64,000 bases of DNA. Origin: Agriotes lineatus (Eukaryota > Arthropoda > Insecta > Coleoptera > Elateridae). Shown here piece after piece: positions 19,620-31,930 of the stretch. The stretch is from NCBI GenBank assembly GCA_940337035.1, contig OW679203.1, forward strand, positions 74,105,061 to 74,169,060, in the 5' to 3' direction. Position 1 is the first letter of the stretch. Each line of letters starts with the position of its first letter. A program made the position numbers and the translations under genes. Below the pieces are notes generated by a model. It saw only the letters and a program-made list of their open reading frames with translations, was not told the origin of the DNA and made no database searches.

Positions 19620-21365
19620 AATCAACAGCTTCAGAATATTAAGAAAAGGAAGCCATACTGGTGGAACGAAAAAATCGATATGAATATATATAGAAGAAAA
19701 GAGAAGTAAATACAAAAACTATTAAAGTTCAAAGTCCGATAATGCTAGACTAAGCTACAAAGAGGCACAACCAAAAGGTAAGAAGAATGATATAAAAAAA
19801 AGAATAAATTCTGGGATTAAAACTGCATTAAAATAAACATGGAAAGAAGAAAGAGCACATAATGTTGATCACTAATTAAAATTTTACAAGATAGAAAAAA
19901 ATATATAATATCCACAATTTTACCGCAGGTATGGGAAGAACACTTAAACAATTAGTTAACAGAAAATAGAACAGATTTTCAAGATACGGGACAAGATATC
20001 CAAAATAACATAGACCCATTCGATCACCCCTACGAATAACGCTAGAATAAGTAACACAGACAGGTACCTCGATGAAAAAAGAAAAAGCACCCGGACCCGG
20101 TAACTTCCAATTAGAATTACTTAAGTATGGTTCTGGAAAACTACAAGTCCCAGAAGAATGGAAGATATCCTCACTCGCAACTAATTATAAAAAGGGAGAC
20201 AGGCAAGAATGCGACAACTATAGAAGCATATCAGTTGCAAGTACCATCAATAGAGTATATGGAAAAATATGAAAAAGTAAAATTCTAAATGAATACCGAC
20301 GAACAAGCCGAACTCAGAGCAAGCAGGTCAATCACAGACCATATATTCTATGTAACGCAAGTAATAGAAAGAAACATATCTATTGTACGTCGATATGAAA
20401 GAAGCATATGATAATGTCCCATAGATTAAGCTCTGAGAAGCACTTGAAAAAACTAATATACCTAAGCGTAAATCTTATTAAAGCTGTAAAAAGAATGTAT
20501 ACCGATAGTATAACTAAGATAAAATTAGGAAGGCCTTAAACAACGATGCCGTATCTCACCAACTCTTTTTAAGATACACTAGCACAAGCCCTAGAGATTT
20601 GTAGAAGAATATGCCAGTACTGTATATACATTATGCTTTGCGGATGATCAAATTATACTAGCAAGATCACTATGACGAGAAAATATATCGAATAATACCG
20701 AAAATGAGGCGTAGACGTTAATACAGACAAATCTGAAACCATTTTCATCGACGGACTACAGCAACAGCTAGTACTGGAAAGCGGACAACGGATTAAACAG
20801 TGCTACACATATCAATTTCTTGGACTAGAGATAACACATGGTGGTACATTAGATGAAGCTATTCGACGTAGATATATGCAAGCCCGAAAAACTATATCAC
20901 AAACAAACTCTATTACATGGGATAATTTTTTTTAAACAATGAGAAGAAAATAATATAATAAAAGGTATAGCTACGTATAGTTCAGAAGTTTGGCAATTAA
21001 AAATTACATCTAAACAAAATGTTGGCAACCGAGCTGTACTACTGGAGACGAGCAGAGGGAAAATCAAGAAGAGAAAGAATTCCAAACGAATTCGGCAAAA
21101 AATTGGAGTGACGTATACAATTGTAGAAGATATACGAATTATACAACTTATATGGTATGGGCATATAAAAAGAATGTCTGTGAAATAATTACCTAAACAC
21201 ATTTAGAAAAGACAGCACAAGGGAAAAGAAGAAGAGTAAGTCCGACAACAATCTGGAGAGAAGGAATTGATAGAGAAATAAGAGAAACAGATCTTGAAGA
21301 AGACATGGGAAAATAGAAACGAACAGAGATTGGGTGCCGAAACACGTCGTAGAACGTTTTGGGTC
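19620..21365 (+). pseudogene. Decayed endonuclease-RT LINE
   Basis: RT signatures are scattered over all three plus frames with many stops. In order: KPYWWNEKID (~19655), KAPGPGNFQLELLKYG (~20085), VPEEWKISSLA with KKGDRQECDNYRSIS (~20150-20230), a palm-like LCFADDQIILA (~20637), FLGLEITHGGTLDEAI (~20815), LATELYYWRRAEG (~21020), and KRRRVSPTTIWREGIDREIRETD (~21220). The last block is the usual C-terminus of this insect endonuclease-RT group. The 5' endonuclease is absent. No clear TSD was found. Confidence 0.7.
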
Positions 21366-23535
21366 GACTTATCTACCGAGCGACCAGTTTTACAACCGAA
21401 CATAGCGAAAGCATGGTATTTTAGAAGGTTACACAAAACATTTAATTTAATAATCAAGATTGCCTTGATCAGATCCTCAAATTCTAGGAGGGGGCTGCAA
21501 GTTCTTAGACATCCATTACATTCGACATATCATTTGTTTAATAAAAATTTAAAACTTGCTGACCACCCTGGACAGAAGGCTGCAGCCAGGTAAAATTTCT
21601 AACTGTGAAGCTACAGTTGCAATTTTAGCCTAACGGGAATTTTGGCGGCTCCAACGCGCTAACATAACGGGATTGCAATTCTACAAAGGGGATATTCACC
21701 CCTTTGGCAATAAGTACCAGGATTGTCTTTAAGCTGGATAGGTAGGCCCAATCGTGGGTACGATTAATTAGCATCTCGCATTACCATAAATGATTCTACC
21801 GGCTTACAAGTGTTTTCGTTTTGAACTTTTCGCGCACGCACGCACCCATATTCTATTTTCAAACCTGGTCACCTGGTATATATACTTTGAAAACAGAGTA
21901 TGAAACGCATATTACTCCTAGATTATTCATCAGAAGAATCAAATTAAAATCACTATCGTTATATATTTCTGTGTCCGGCTGCTCAACAAAATAATGAATG
22001 AAATATATTTAACGAAATATTTCTTAGAGTAATTATCATAGCTATAGAAAGTTGGGAAGGGCCGTGTACTATTACTGCAGTCGACTATTCACCACGTCAC
22101 GCAATAAAAAAGAACAATTTGAGCAATTATTCAATACACTTTGTAACAGGTAAAAACCGTTACGCATTATGGCCCTTTAATTGTCTAGTTTATTTTTATA
22201 CATTTTGTTTACCCCTGTCCAAATGTTCGGCGTTTCTTGTCGAGATGGCCGAACGCGTTATGAGCGGCCGCACAAGATGAATTGTCGTGCGCAACTGGGC
22301 CAAGTAGCATTTAGTTGTCTTCGCGCACCTTCAACGATGTTTTTTTGTCTATTGTTCTCTTTTGCTAGCATCTTTTGAGCTAATCGCACGCATACTGTTG
22401 TGGTACTACCCTAGCCTAAGTTTGATGTGCTTTATTAGTGATTAGCATTGGCAAGAATATTGTTCTAGCTGAGTCGTATACATCGAAGATGTTTCGTTAC
22501 CTATCGCATTTGATTGCGTTGCGATTTAAGTCTTGGATATGTAACCTGACGGTATGTGCTAATTAGACATTCGTGTATCGTGTATTTCAAAGCCGACTTT
22601 GGAGTCGCTAAAGTATGAGCAGCTAGTTTGTGAGACTAGTTGACAGCTGCGTTTTCGGAACATTGCTGAGTTTTCCGTTTATTGCCGAGTCCTTGTTGTA
22701 GCTCCCGCTTCGCTTCTTCGGTTAACAATTGTTGCTGAGAGTCCTTACTGTGCCCTCCCCCTTGCCTCTGGTGGCCGATTGTTGCTGTTTGCTTTCTGGT
22801 GCTGTTTCGCATCATTGTTGGGAGTATTAAAACACGATCTTGTGGAAGTAAAAACAACTCTGAACATTAAGCGCACCGAAAGATTAGAATCACCAGCTGA
22901 GGTTTCATTAGCTTCGAGCCTTTCAGTACTTACTGACGCTTCTATTAAAGACTTTGAATTTCTATGTACGTGGTGGCATACTATTATTGGGAGCCCTCCT
23001 GCTACGTTGAACCCGCGGCATTATCGTAAATCTATAACTGACCGCTAATTTAATCCGCCAAGAACTTTCTTACCTATTTAAGTACTGAACTTTGTTATGG
23101 GTTAGCTAGGTTGACTTGAGTGTCACCAAGGAAATACCGAAAGAGTTGCAAAAAGCAGGGTCTTGCTTTGATCTGTCATTGGACCATTTACCCATTTTGT
23201 TTATAGTAAGCACTGAAATGTTTGCTTTTTTAAGCAAAAAATATACCAACAATTTCCGAGAACCCTTAGGTAACCGACTGAAAATACTACTGAAAACAAA
23301 TCTTGACATATATAATGTTGCACAGCATCTTACCCAATCTAAGTATACAAGAAGCAGTCTGGCAATCAACAACTACATCACAAGAGCTTTTTAACTTAAA
23401 TAAGAAATACTAAAAAATAAAGTCTACGAAAAACGTGGCAAAGAACTCGAGCACCCCAGTACAAAATAATTCTAAATCAAACGGCAGCACAACTGAAAAA
23501 TGTACTAAAAAATCACAAGAATCATGGAATACACT
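21366..23535. other. Gene-free interval
   Basis: No gene recognised. Around 22230 a stretch (gtcgagatggccgaacgcg) resembles a tRNA D-arm/box A, but no B box follows at tRNA spacing. 23100-23390 has an open frame of 92 codons without recognised motifs, possibly the upstream part of the adjacent Jockey remnant. Confidence 0.4.
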
Positions 23536-24327
23536 ACTATGTCACGACCTTGACAGCAACAGACGCCAGTAAACACTCCCTCTGGAAGGTAACGCAGAAA
23601 ATTAATAGCCCACAACTTTTTAACCTTGCTATTAGTATAGGCAAACTAAGTCAAGGTAACCCAAATGTAAGAAAAAAAGGGCTGAAGTCTTTGCTAACCA
23701 TCTTAGAGAAGTCTTGCAACCGTATTCTCCAGATAATAGCTATAAGCTTTAACAATTAGTGCAATCTCCGTACCAATTAGAACTACATTCAAAGAATTTC
23801 GTAACAAAGAAAAAATTTAAATCGTAAGAAATCTCCCGGACACGATCTGATTTCTGTTAGGTTTCTTAAAGAATTTTCAAAAATTTGGTTATAGTGCTTG
23901 ACCCAAATATGCAATACCGTCCTAAGAGCATGCTACTTTCGTCTTTTGTGGAAGGTAACACAAATTATTGTAATTTCCAAGCAGTATAAATCTACCAGAC
24001 TAATGCTATAAATGCCCAAAGTCTTTGAAAAGCTATTACCAGAGAGACTACAACCGATCCGAATTAGACTACAATTAACACCAAACCACCCATTTGGCTC
24101 AAAGAGCGAAACACACAATCATTGAAAAAATACATCAAGCACCGGAAGACAAGAAATACTGTTCCGTAGCCTACATAGATCTAATACAAACATTTCATTA
24201 AGGCTGACACGCTAGGTTCCTAGAAAAGATTGGAACACATCTTCACAATAGTTATTTTGTAATCCCAAAGTCCTATCTGCAAGAAGGCCTCTTTCTAGTT
24301 AAATTTTACGACAACTATACTACACTC

Positions 24328-24609
24328 TGTGGACAGTTAGCACGTTTGATTATCATTTGGGAGGTCGTTGGTTCGATTCCCGTGGCCGTCTGCTCTAATT
24401 CAGGTTTTTAAGTGGTTTTCCTGAGTTAACATAGTACCTTCTCTGAGGCGAATGCCGGAGCAGTACCTCGCCACCATTCCTGGCCTCTCTTCCATTCTTC
24501 ACCCATCTTGAAATTCCCGCTATTGGCTGAAAGGGACGCAAGGTCCCTATAGTAGCCCGCCCCCAGTTGGGGGAATGGAAATAACCCTGAACCTTTCTTT
24601 ACCTTTTTT
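24328..24609 (+). mobile_element. tRNA-derived SINE inserted in the Jockey remnant
   Basis: The head is tRNA-like, with box A-like tggacagttagcacg and B box ggttcgattccc. The body contains gtggttttcctgag and ggcgaatgccgg, typical of insect SINE central regions. The 3' end is T-rich (cctttctttacctttttt). The flanks are a direct repeat, actacactc, at 24319-24327 and 24610-24618. Removing the SINE rejoins the Jockey reading, so orientation and boundaries are well supported. Confidence 0.85.
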
Positions 24610-24942
24610 ACTACACTCCAACCGATTAACTCCGGAGTGTCTTAGGGCAGTGTACTTGGACTCGTATTATGATAGTACTTACTAAACAAAGCATGCCTGC
24701 CTATAAATATCCCACAATGTCACTACTTCAACAGACACGGATGATATTGCTGCCTGACATCTCACCCATATATCACCGCTCAGACTAATCTTAACATGCT
24801 AGAAACCTGGTAAAGAAAATGGCTCCGTCAGAGTAAATAACAACACATTTGTTTACATTAACTTTACCAACAGCTAAGGTAATTGTCCTCCAGTGGCATT
24901 AAACAATCATCCACGCCAGCGTTAAATACGCCTCCTGGAATG

Positions 24943-25055
24943 TTCATCGAAAACCATTCACCGAAACCTTTTAACCGAAAACAAATCATCGAAAAATAAT
25001 TCACCTAAGAAGTAATTCACCGAAAAATAATTTACCAAACAAAGTTAATCGAAAG
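24943..25055 (+). repeat. Degenerate TTCACCGAAAA short repeat
   Basis: About eight variants of ttcaccgaaaa at 12-18 bp spacing (ttcatcgaaaa, attcaccgaaa, tcatcgaaaaa and others). They interrupt the Jockey remnant between its RT and C-terminal parts. Confidence 0.7.
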
Positions 25056-25345
25056 TATAATTTTTCCAAGTTACAGTAAAGAACTATGGAGTTCCACACC
25101 CATTTCGATAATCGAGATCCTAGAAAGTTTGAAAAGTTGTCCGTATTATAACAACTGCTCCTTGTTACGTGCCAAACAAGTTCATCATTCACGACCACCA
25201 AACTAAAACTGTGAAAGAAGATATAAGGAACTTCTCCCAAAGTATGATGGAAGACGAAGAGATAATCTCAATCAAATGACAGGTTATCTAATGAGACGAC
25301 CAGCAAGACGCAAACTCAGACGGCATATTCCATCAGACCTACCAA

Positions 25346-27160
25346 ACAGATTTTAATCTGTTAATCTATGATACCCCAGAGACATAAGTAATTGCATTGT
25401 TAAAATTACAGTAAAATAAGAAATCCTCACAGTACAGTCTTGTGCAGGTCATGACCTACGGTAAGCCGTTCGTCTACACTTTTCAGCACCATCTACAAAT
25501 TCGTCCGGCGGTGTCTGCATACTTGTAGCAGCAAGAGTAGATGATCTATGCATCGGTTGAGTATTTATGTAGTAGATTTTATAAAATCCTCATATTATTG
25601 CAAATGGATTATATTTACAATGATAGTAAGTAACTTACAAACCCCATACCTATGTCATTTTAAATATCGTCTGTTACTATTCTCTACATTATCATTGATC
25701 AGCCAGTCTTCATTTGCATTTTGCTTGAAAGAAAATATATAAGCTTTATCCAACTGTATCCAATGTCCGTAACAACCCACATTTAGAGTGCAGTGTATCG
25801 AAGGCAAGCATAAGCTCATGGATCACGCAAGTTTTTAAAGTTTTCGCGTTTATTGTTTTATAACACACCTCGTCGTTATCTGCAGTCTTGTAGCGCTACC
25901 CAACGCTCCAAGCAGCCACAAGGAGTTTCCACATGCAAAATGGCGTTAATTTTCCTTGGTGTCTAGTTTTGGATAATTATTTTTAATGATTTTATTCTGT
26001 TTTTATATCAATGATAGCTTGGATATTGTTTACAGCCATAGAAATAAACATAATAAATACGTTGAGAATATCAGCATTCATTTAATAAAATTGCGTTTTC
26101 TTTAATCGGCAGTGAAGTGCGTCCCAATCGTAATTAAAATAGGAGAAATCGGCAATCCGTTGTTTTAAGATTTTTTGTAGGTGGCGGGGCGACAGATAAA
26201 AGTCAACCGACATTAACATAACCTGTAAAAGTTGGTTAAAAGGTTGTATTTTCACGATTTCTCGATTTAAAAAAAACTTAATGTGGCTTGTTTGCCGTGG
26301 CCTTACGGGCCTCGGCAACTAAATTCACAATCCCGATAAAAAGTTAAAATTCAGTGCCTTGGTATACCAATTACTATTAGACATATGCAAATCAGTGTAC
26401 AGAAAATGACAGAACTATATAAATTGCGCAATTACCAATTGGCGTGCTATCGGTAAAATATAGAAAGTCTTGCTAGCGTTCCGTGGACGCGTGTGAAAGC
26501 AATGTCTGGGTTCTTGCTCCGATGCTGTTTATACTTGTTCTTAATTCATTGCGTCAGCGAAAAGATTTATGGCTCCCGGCTCGACTGCCGGCTACTCACA
26601 AATTTCACATTCTTCTGGTTACTTTTAGAAATTCATTCTCTTCGAGAGTTTTACAACCTCAACCCTCTTAAAGTAATAGTCCGTTTGGCGAGATGGGGCT
26701 ACCAGCAGTGCTCATTCGACTCTCGTGCAGTTCAGCAAGGTGCTAATTGCGCACATTCAGAGTTTGTCAATCACTTGCGCTTCTTGTGGGTTTTAAGCGA
26801 ACCTCCTGCTGACACATGACGGTCAGATTTTTACCGGAAGTTGGTCACCTTCAGCCTTTTCACGGGGTAATGTATTGCAGATGTGCAAGGCTAGTTGCAC
26901 CCGCTATATATTGTGGGTAAAAATATTCGAAAAATTACATCGTGTTATTAAAGAAAGTATATATCTGAATGTATTACATAAACTTTGTAGTATGTAAGTT
27001 GCAGTAGCACAGTTTGGCCAATTTTAGCGTAAATTCAACCAACACAATGGACTTGCATCATGGCCACCTACCATGCAAAAACTAAATAAACGGTATAATT
27101 ACGCTCATTGTTTCAAATTCGCGAGTTTAAGTAGAAATCTTTCTTATTTGCGATTTCCAA
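25346..27160. other. Gene-free AT-rich interval
   Basis: Nothing recognised with confidence. A 78-codon minus frame at 26082-26318 shows a faint helix-turn-helix flavour (QPFNQLLQVM, LSPRHLQKILKQR) seen in integrase-type transposase N-termini, but it is too short to assign. Confidence 0.35.
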
Positions 27161-27164
27161 AACC

Positions 27165-27285
27165 GACTCGATGGATTGTGGTGGAGCGGGCGCTAGTATT
27201 TGTGAATGTTGAAATCACTGGGAATTAAACCCAGGTTTTAGATTAACAGCATTTCAAAACTGTGCTACGGACATAAGAATCCACC
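27165..27285 (-). mobile_element. tRNA-like SINE fragment
   Basis: On the minus strand, tagcacagtt (box A-like) is followed at tRNA spacing by a T-arm cctgggtttaattcccag with a B box one base off consensus. It lies immediately beside the 5S-derived segment, so the two may belong to one composite SINE. Confidence 0.4.
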
Positions 27286-27439
27286 CTCCTATGTATTGAC
27301 TATTTTTAACATTTTTATTTTATTTTGTACTCAGCCAATAGCCATTAGGCCAATATAGGCGTCGCTGTACATTTTAAGGGAACTTCAAACCCCACTAACG
27401 ACTGTCATGATGTTATTATGACATCCGGGATCAACTATT

Positions 27440-27540
27440 TTCGTGGCAGCCGTACCACGAGGCGCCGAGAGAAGCAGCCGTGGAACTCCCATCCAAGTTC
27501 TGACCAGAAAGAGCGTTGCTTAACTCTACTGATCGTACGT
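27440..27540 (-). repeat. 5S rRNA-derived sequence
   Basis: Read on the minus strand, cgatcagtagagttaagcaa is followed by cttggatggga at the spacing of 5S rRNA, whose conserved parts are GATCACCGAAGTTAAGCAAC and CTTGGATGGGTGACC. The 5' end of 5S and the 3' terminal stem are not recognisable. It is therefore not a functional 5S gene. It is either a pseudogene fragment or the head of a 5S-derived (SINE3-type) SINE. Confidence 0.6.
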
Positions 27541-27544
27541 GGAC

Positions 27545-30525
27545 GCGTGTTCAAGCTACACAATCCGGGACCTTATCATGTATCATGGAAATTTTTGCCA
27601 GAATTAATAGACAATGCCAGAATTACATACATATATTCAGCTTAGATTTTAAACAAACAGTATTACATATTATGTTTTTCTTATTTTATTTGGACCAGTC
27701 TATTCACGCATGCAAATATTTATGCTTTACAATACGTAGGCCAGATTTCGAAATTTCGATACGCAACAATGAGTTTAAATATTATATTTGAATCTCTAAT
27801 AGTTACACAAGTTTTCCACAAAGCTACATAATATAATAGCGTAAAATAACAAATAACTGCTCAATTTCTTTATAAAATCGCTACCGGATTGCAAATAAAA
27901 AAAATGGGTAATTTTATACCAATTATTCAGGGTAGGAGAATGTTGGAAAATAAGGGCACTTAAAAATACTTTAAATTGGTCGTTCCACTTTTTAGAAAAA
28001 TGTCGAAACCACGTAACCCATTGTGCTTTAAAAAGTCTACGATTTAGCGTAAACTTTTATAATTTGTCGATAAAATTGTTAGTTTTAAACTAGCATTTAC
28101 TAAATTCAAACACCCAACATTTCTAATACATAAAAATATTACACCGTGCAAGTCTAATAATTTTAGTACAGTAACATACCCGTATCCTTTGGCACTTATT
28201 TAGCAGATGGTAGAACTATAACTCATAGTTGCCTAGGTCGAGGTCACCCCAGTGATTAGATTACAGGAAATTGTAACAAAATCTTGCTGTACACAAAATC
28301 ACTCTCCTTAGTTAATTGCGTCGCTTTATTCACTTGCGAGGACCCGGAAAATTACACATTATGTTGATATTACATCAACATATTGTCCAGCCCATGTTTA
28401 ACTAAATTTGTTTTAAAACAATCACAAAACTTGGTTAATATGTCAAATATGTGCATAGTTTAAACAACTTTTAAAAATATGCGAGGCGTGGTGATGTTAG
28501 TTTTTACTTGTTCCACAAATACTGTTTGAAGCACCAAGACGTATAATATCGAAAAAGATCAAATTCGTTTTAAACTGAGCGATAACAGTCACGGCGATTC
28601 CAACAACATGGAAACGAACTGAAAAAGCCGAGGTCGTGTCCGACAATGCGGCGACCTCCAATCCTATCAACAGGAAGTATAATGATTCCAAATTGCAGAA
28701 TAATGGACTGTGGTTTGATAGTCAAGCTGCCGCAGAATCGTAAATAACCTCCCACGCCGTGGGTTTGATAATGCAAGCAGGTGCAAGGAGTTATATATTT
28801 GATTATTTGCTGCTCTTTACTAATAAAGCAAAATATGTTAGCGTTGTTAAATATTAACAGTAACTATACATGTTTGAATAAAGATATTTAATTGGAACCG
28901 AAATAATTATGTTAGACGGGTTTTTGCGTGCCATTTTAAAATTAAAATTCCTATACTTTTGAAATGTGCCAAAGTGGCGGATGCAACTCACCTATGACCA
29001 CAAGGCGACGACGGGGTGCAAACAGTGCAGGTTCGAGCCTTTCTTGGCCTAGTGGCAGAGGCAAGCAGTTAAATGTAAAAGAACATAAATTTGCTGACCT
29101 GTAAATCTCATTGATAATGGGGGTTGGCCGCCCACTGTCCCCTCCGTACTTCTGGCAGTGACGTTACAATACTTGGATTTGCATCAGTCAGCATCAACCC
29201 TTTGGCACCTCATTGCTGGCTTTACTTGTTGGGTTAGATGTCGGTACTTTTTGCTAGTACTGCTCAATAGTAATTCATTATTGTTACAACCCGTACAGAG
29301 TCGGTAAAAGCTGGGAGGCTACTGGTCCTTTACAGTAATTACTGTAAATCTAGCTAGGCTATAGCAGAACCACGTGCTTTCGCGAGCTTACATGATTATT
29401 GCGGAACTTATCATGCTTCCGCGGATCACTGTGCGAAACCTCGTGCTGTCGTGGGATCCATACCTTCGGTTATCATATAATCGACTAGCACGAGCAAGAA
29501 CCTTTGATGTCTATTGGTGGTTGTAATTGCCAAAAGGCTACCAAACATTATTCAATTATCTACGATAGTACGTACATTCTACACTAGCCAATCTAATTCA
29601 GCATTGCCGCTCTCTCAGCTTTGCCTCGCATTATTGCAACTTATCACATTATAAATAATTATTGATTTGCCTGAAATCGCGTACACCAAGAAATAACTAC
29701 GCAAAACAGCCCACTTTCACCGATACTTCGCACCTTTGCCACAACCCCTAACGGTTTCTGCATTTGTTGAATTCCATTTTTAACCGAGCTCCCTCGAGAC
29801 GTAGCTAAATAAAAAGTGGAGTCACTGAAATGGGCTAAAGATTAAGTAGGCCAAACAAGACCAAACTACGTATAGCATGTTTTTCAAATTATCTTGGGCC
29901 AAATTGAACCAAGTTTTTCACATGTCCTTTTTTTAGGCTCCCGCGTTTTTCGCGGCACTGGTGTTTCCAGCCGACGTAAATCTATCAAAGATATTATTTT
30001 TGTAAATGACATATAGATGAATTTGTTTCTAAGAACCTGTACTTTTAAAATATGTGCCTAAAAACCTCATTTGTTAATGTTTTCATTCATGATTTTCTAC
30101 ATTTTTCGAAAAATTCTGAAACGACATAAAAAAATCTTTTAATTAGTCATATGAGTTTCCACAGGCGAATCAACTGCTGTTAAGGTAGGGAACTCTTTCC
30201 CCGTGTGGTATTTATTTTTTACCTAAATGTCTCAGGTCGTTTTGAGATCCAAATTACAGTCGTGACTTTTTTCCACATTTTCAATAAACGGCCCCGAGAG
30301 TCGTATTTTTAATAAAATACAGATTTTTTCGTATTATATGATAGCAATAATTTTTCTCTACCTTTCTTATTTTCCAGATGCAGATAAATTTTTTTACAGC
30401 TAGAATACAAATGTATTAAACTTCGCCATTTTATTTTTTTAGAGTTTTGAAAAGAGAGCAAATATAATGGTTTATAATATAATGATTTATTACATTATAA
30501 TTTTGCTAATATTTGTATTTCCATA
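27545..30525. other. Gene-free interval with one SINE-like patch
   Basis: No gene recognised. Around 28980-29230 the stretch gcaggttcgagcc (B-box-like) is followed by ggcctagtggcagag, suggesting a degraded tRNA SINE; this is weak. 29300-29480 contains imperfect GC-containing inverted motifs (gtgctttcgcgagc, tcgtgctgtcgtggg) without clear identity. Confidence 0.4.
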
Positions 30526-30532
30526 TGTAAAT

Positions 30533-30836
30533 ATAAACGGGGCTGCGCGCGGCTATTTACCACCATTTTTAGGCCTATTACGTTGGGCCATTCCGTTCTG
30601 TTACATACCCCTCCCCTGCCTTCCCCTGCCGTCCACCTGACCAAAGAAGGAAGCCCTCGGTGCTCCGCCCCTGTCCAAGGAGCCCTCGGGACTCCGCTCC
30701 TCTCCAAGGAGCCCTCGGGGATCCGCCCCGGTCGCGAAATCGAGGCGACGGCGAAATGCATGCAAATGTAAATGGGGGACATCGCGTCTGCAATTGTCGT
30801 GACGGACACACATGTTTGGATCGTTCTCCTTTATTT
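30533..30836 (+). mobile_element. Minisatellite-bearing dispersed repeat, short copy (3 units)
   Basis: It begins ataaacggggctgcgcgcg, then ttaccacc, atttttaggcctattacgt and ggccat. About three ~30-bp units (ccaaggagccctcgggac, ctccgctcctct) follow, and it ends ggatcgttctccttta. The same start and end bracket 17 units at 59693-60305. The long GC-rich frames inside arise because the unit is a multiple of three. No protein is supported. Confidence 0.75.
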
Positions 30837-30897
30837 ATATGAATTGTTTGACAACTTACATATTTAATATGTAAACTAGATGTACAATAGGATTATA

Positions 30898-31928
30898 CAG
30901 TGGGGTCCATTAAGTGTGCAACAAATGGGACATTTTTATATTAGTTGTACAACCGAAATTTAAATACGGCCAAAAGTTAGTGCATGTTCAATAACCATAT
31001 CAGATGCCCTTAGAATGGCTTCAAGTAAAACAGCATACAGGGCCGGACAAAAAATATGAAATTGGTGAAAGAGTAAAGTCCCCTTATTTCCAAAAATATA
31101 GCAAAATGTTATTGAGGAAAGTTGTTTAGAATAAAAAATTATCCCCAAATACAAAGTCACGGCCTCCTATTCGAATTTTTATTCTTTTTTGGAAAATTCT
31201 GTATTACCCCCGTGTGATACATATTTTTATTATTCTGATTTTATATGTATTTAAAGTAGCCACAACCACATCACTTTTAAATAATTTTTAGCAACTTGAA
31301 GCATATTTGTAAAATTTACTTGGATTTATATTTTTTTAGGTAACCCTTCACTTCATGTTTCTTGCAACGATATTTAACAGAACTTTAGAATTTCGCAAAT
31401 ATTTTTTTTAATAAGGCAAATACTTACTAATATAATTTACATGTGAAAAAACTCACACTTAAAGCCTACAATTTTATTTCAAATTTTTATGAAAATAAGG
31501 GGCTAATACAAAATTTTCCAGAAAAGAATAAGAATTCGAATAGGGGGCCCTGACTTTGTATTTGAGCATAACTTGTGATTCTAAACAACTTTTCTTAATA
31601 AAATTTTGTCATATTATTTTAAATACTCACCGTGAAACAAAAACTGGCCTGGTCCTCCAGAAAGGGTTTAGAGCGGTAGGCCAGCACCCTGCTCTCTTGT
31701 AAAAAACCAAATTAATCGCTAAAAAAATACCATTTTAAATATGGTAACTTTATTCTTGAACGAATTTCATATTTTTTGTCCTGCCCTATATGCTGTTTGA
31801 CTTGGAACCATTCTAAATGCACTTGATATGGTTATCGAACATGCACTAACTTGTGGCGGTATTGAAATTTCGGTTGTACAACTAATACAAAAATTTCCCA
31901 TTTGTTGCGCACTTAATGGACCACACTG
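30898..31928. mobile_element. Tc1/mariner-like MITE with long inverted repeats
   Basis: The termini CAGTGGGGTCCATTAAGTG and CACTTAATGGACCACACTG are inverted, followed inward by caacaaatggga and its complement, and both ends abut TA (30896-30897 and 31929-31930). Similarity continues inward for about 300 bp, including gttgtttagaat and acttgtattcg-type blocks, interrupted in the right half by ~110 bp of unrelated sequence near 31630-31740. There is no transposase frame. CAGT termini and a TA duplication place it near Tc1/mariner. Confidence 0.8.
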
Positions 31929-31930
31929 TA

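Larger units (their letters stand above)
23540..25345 (+). pseudogene. Decayed Jockey-type LINE, interrupted twice
   Basis: Jockey RT blocks appear in order with frameshifts and stops: ATDASKHSLWKVTQKI (~23553), KSPGHDLISVRFLKE (~23832), LLWKVTQIIVISK (~23940), FEKLLPERLQPI (~24030), NHPFGSKSETHN (~24080), CSVAYIDLIQTFH (~24160; the catalytic Asp block is altered), SYLQEGLFLVKFYDNY (~24270) and NSGVS.GSVLG (~24630). The tail SKELWSSTPISIIEILESL to RRKLRRHIPSDL lies at 25075-25345. A SINE (24328-24609) and a short repeat array (24943-25055) split it. Confidence 0.7.

Noticed and set aside
26082..26318. Possible helix-turn-helix/integrase N-terminal fragment, minus strand
   Set aside because: Only 78 codons with a faint pattern and no neighbouring catalytic part; not enough to call.
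27440..27540. A functional 5S rRNA gene
   Set aside because: Only the central blocks match; the terminal stem and 5' region are not recognisable.
30495..30842. Five overlapping frames around the short minisatellite copy
   Set aside because: Same cause as the 59.7-60.3-kb array. The frames overlap in both strands without any recognisable domain.
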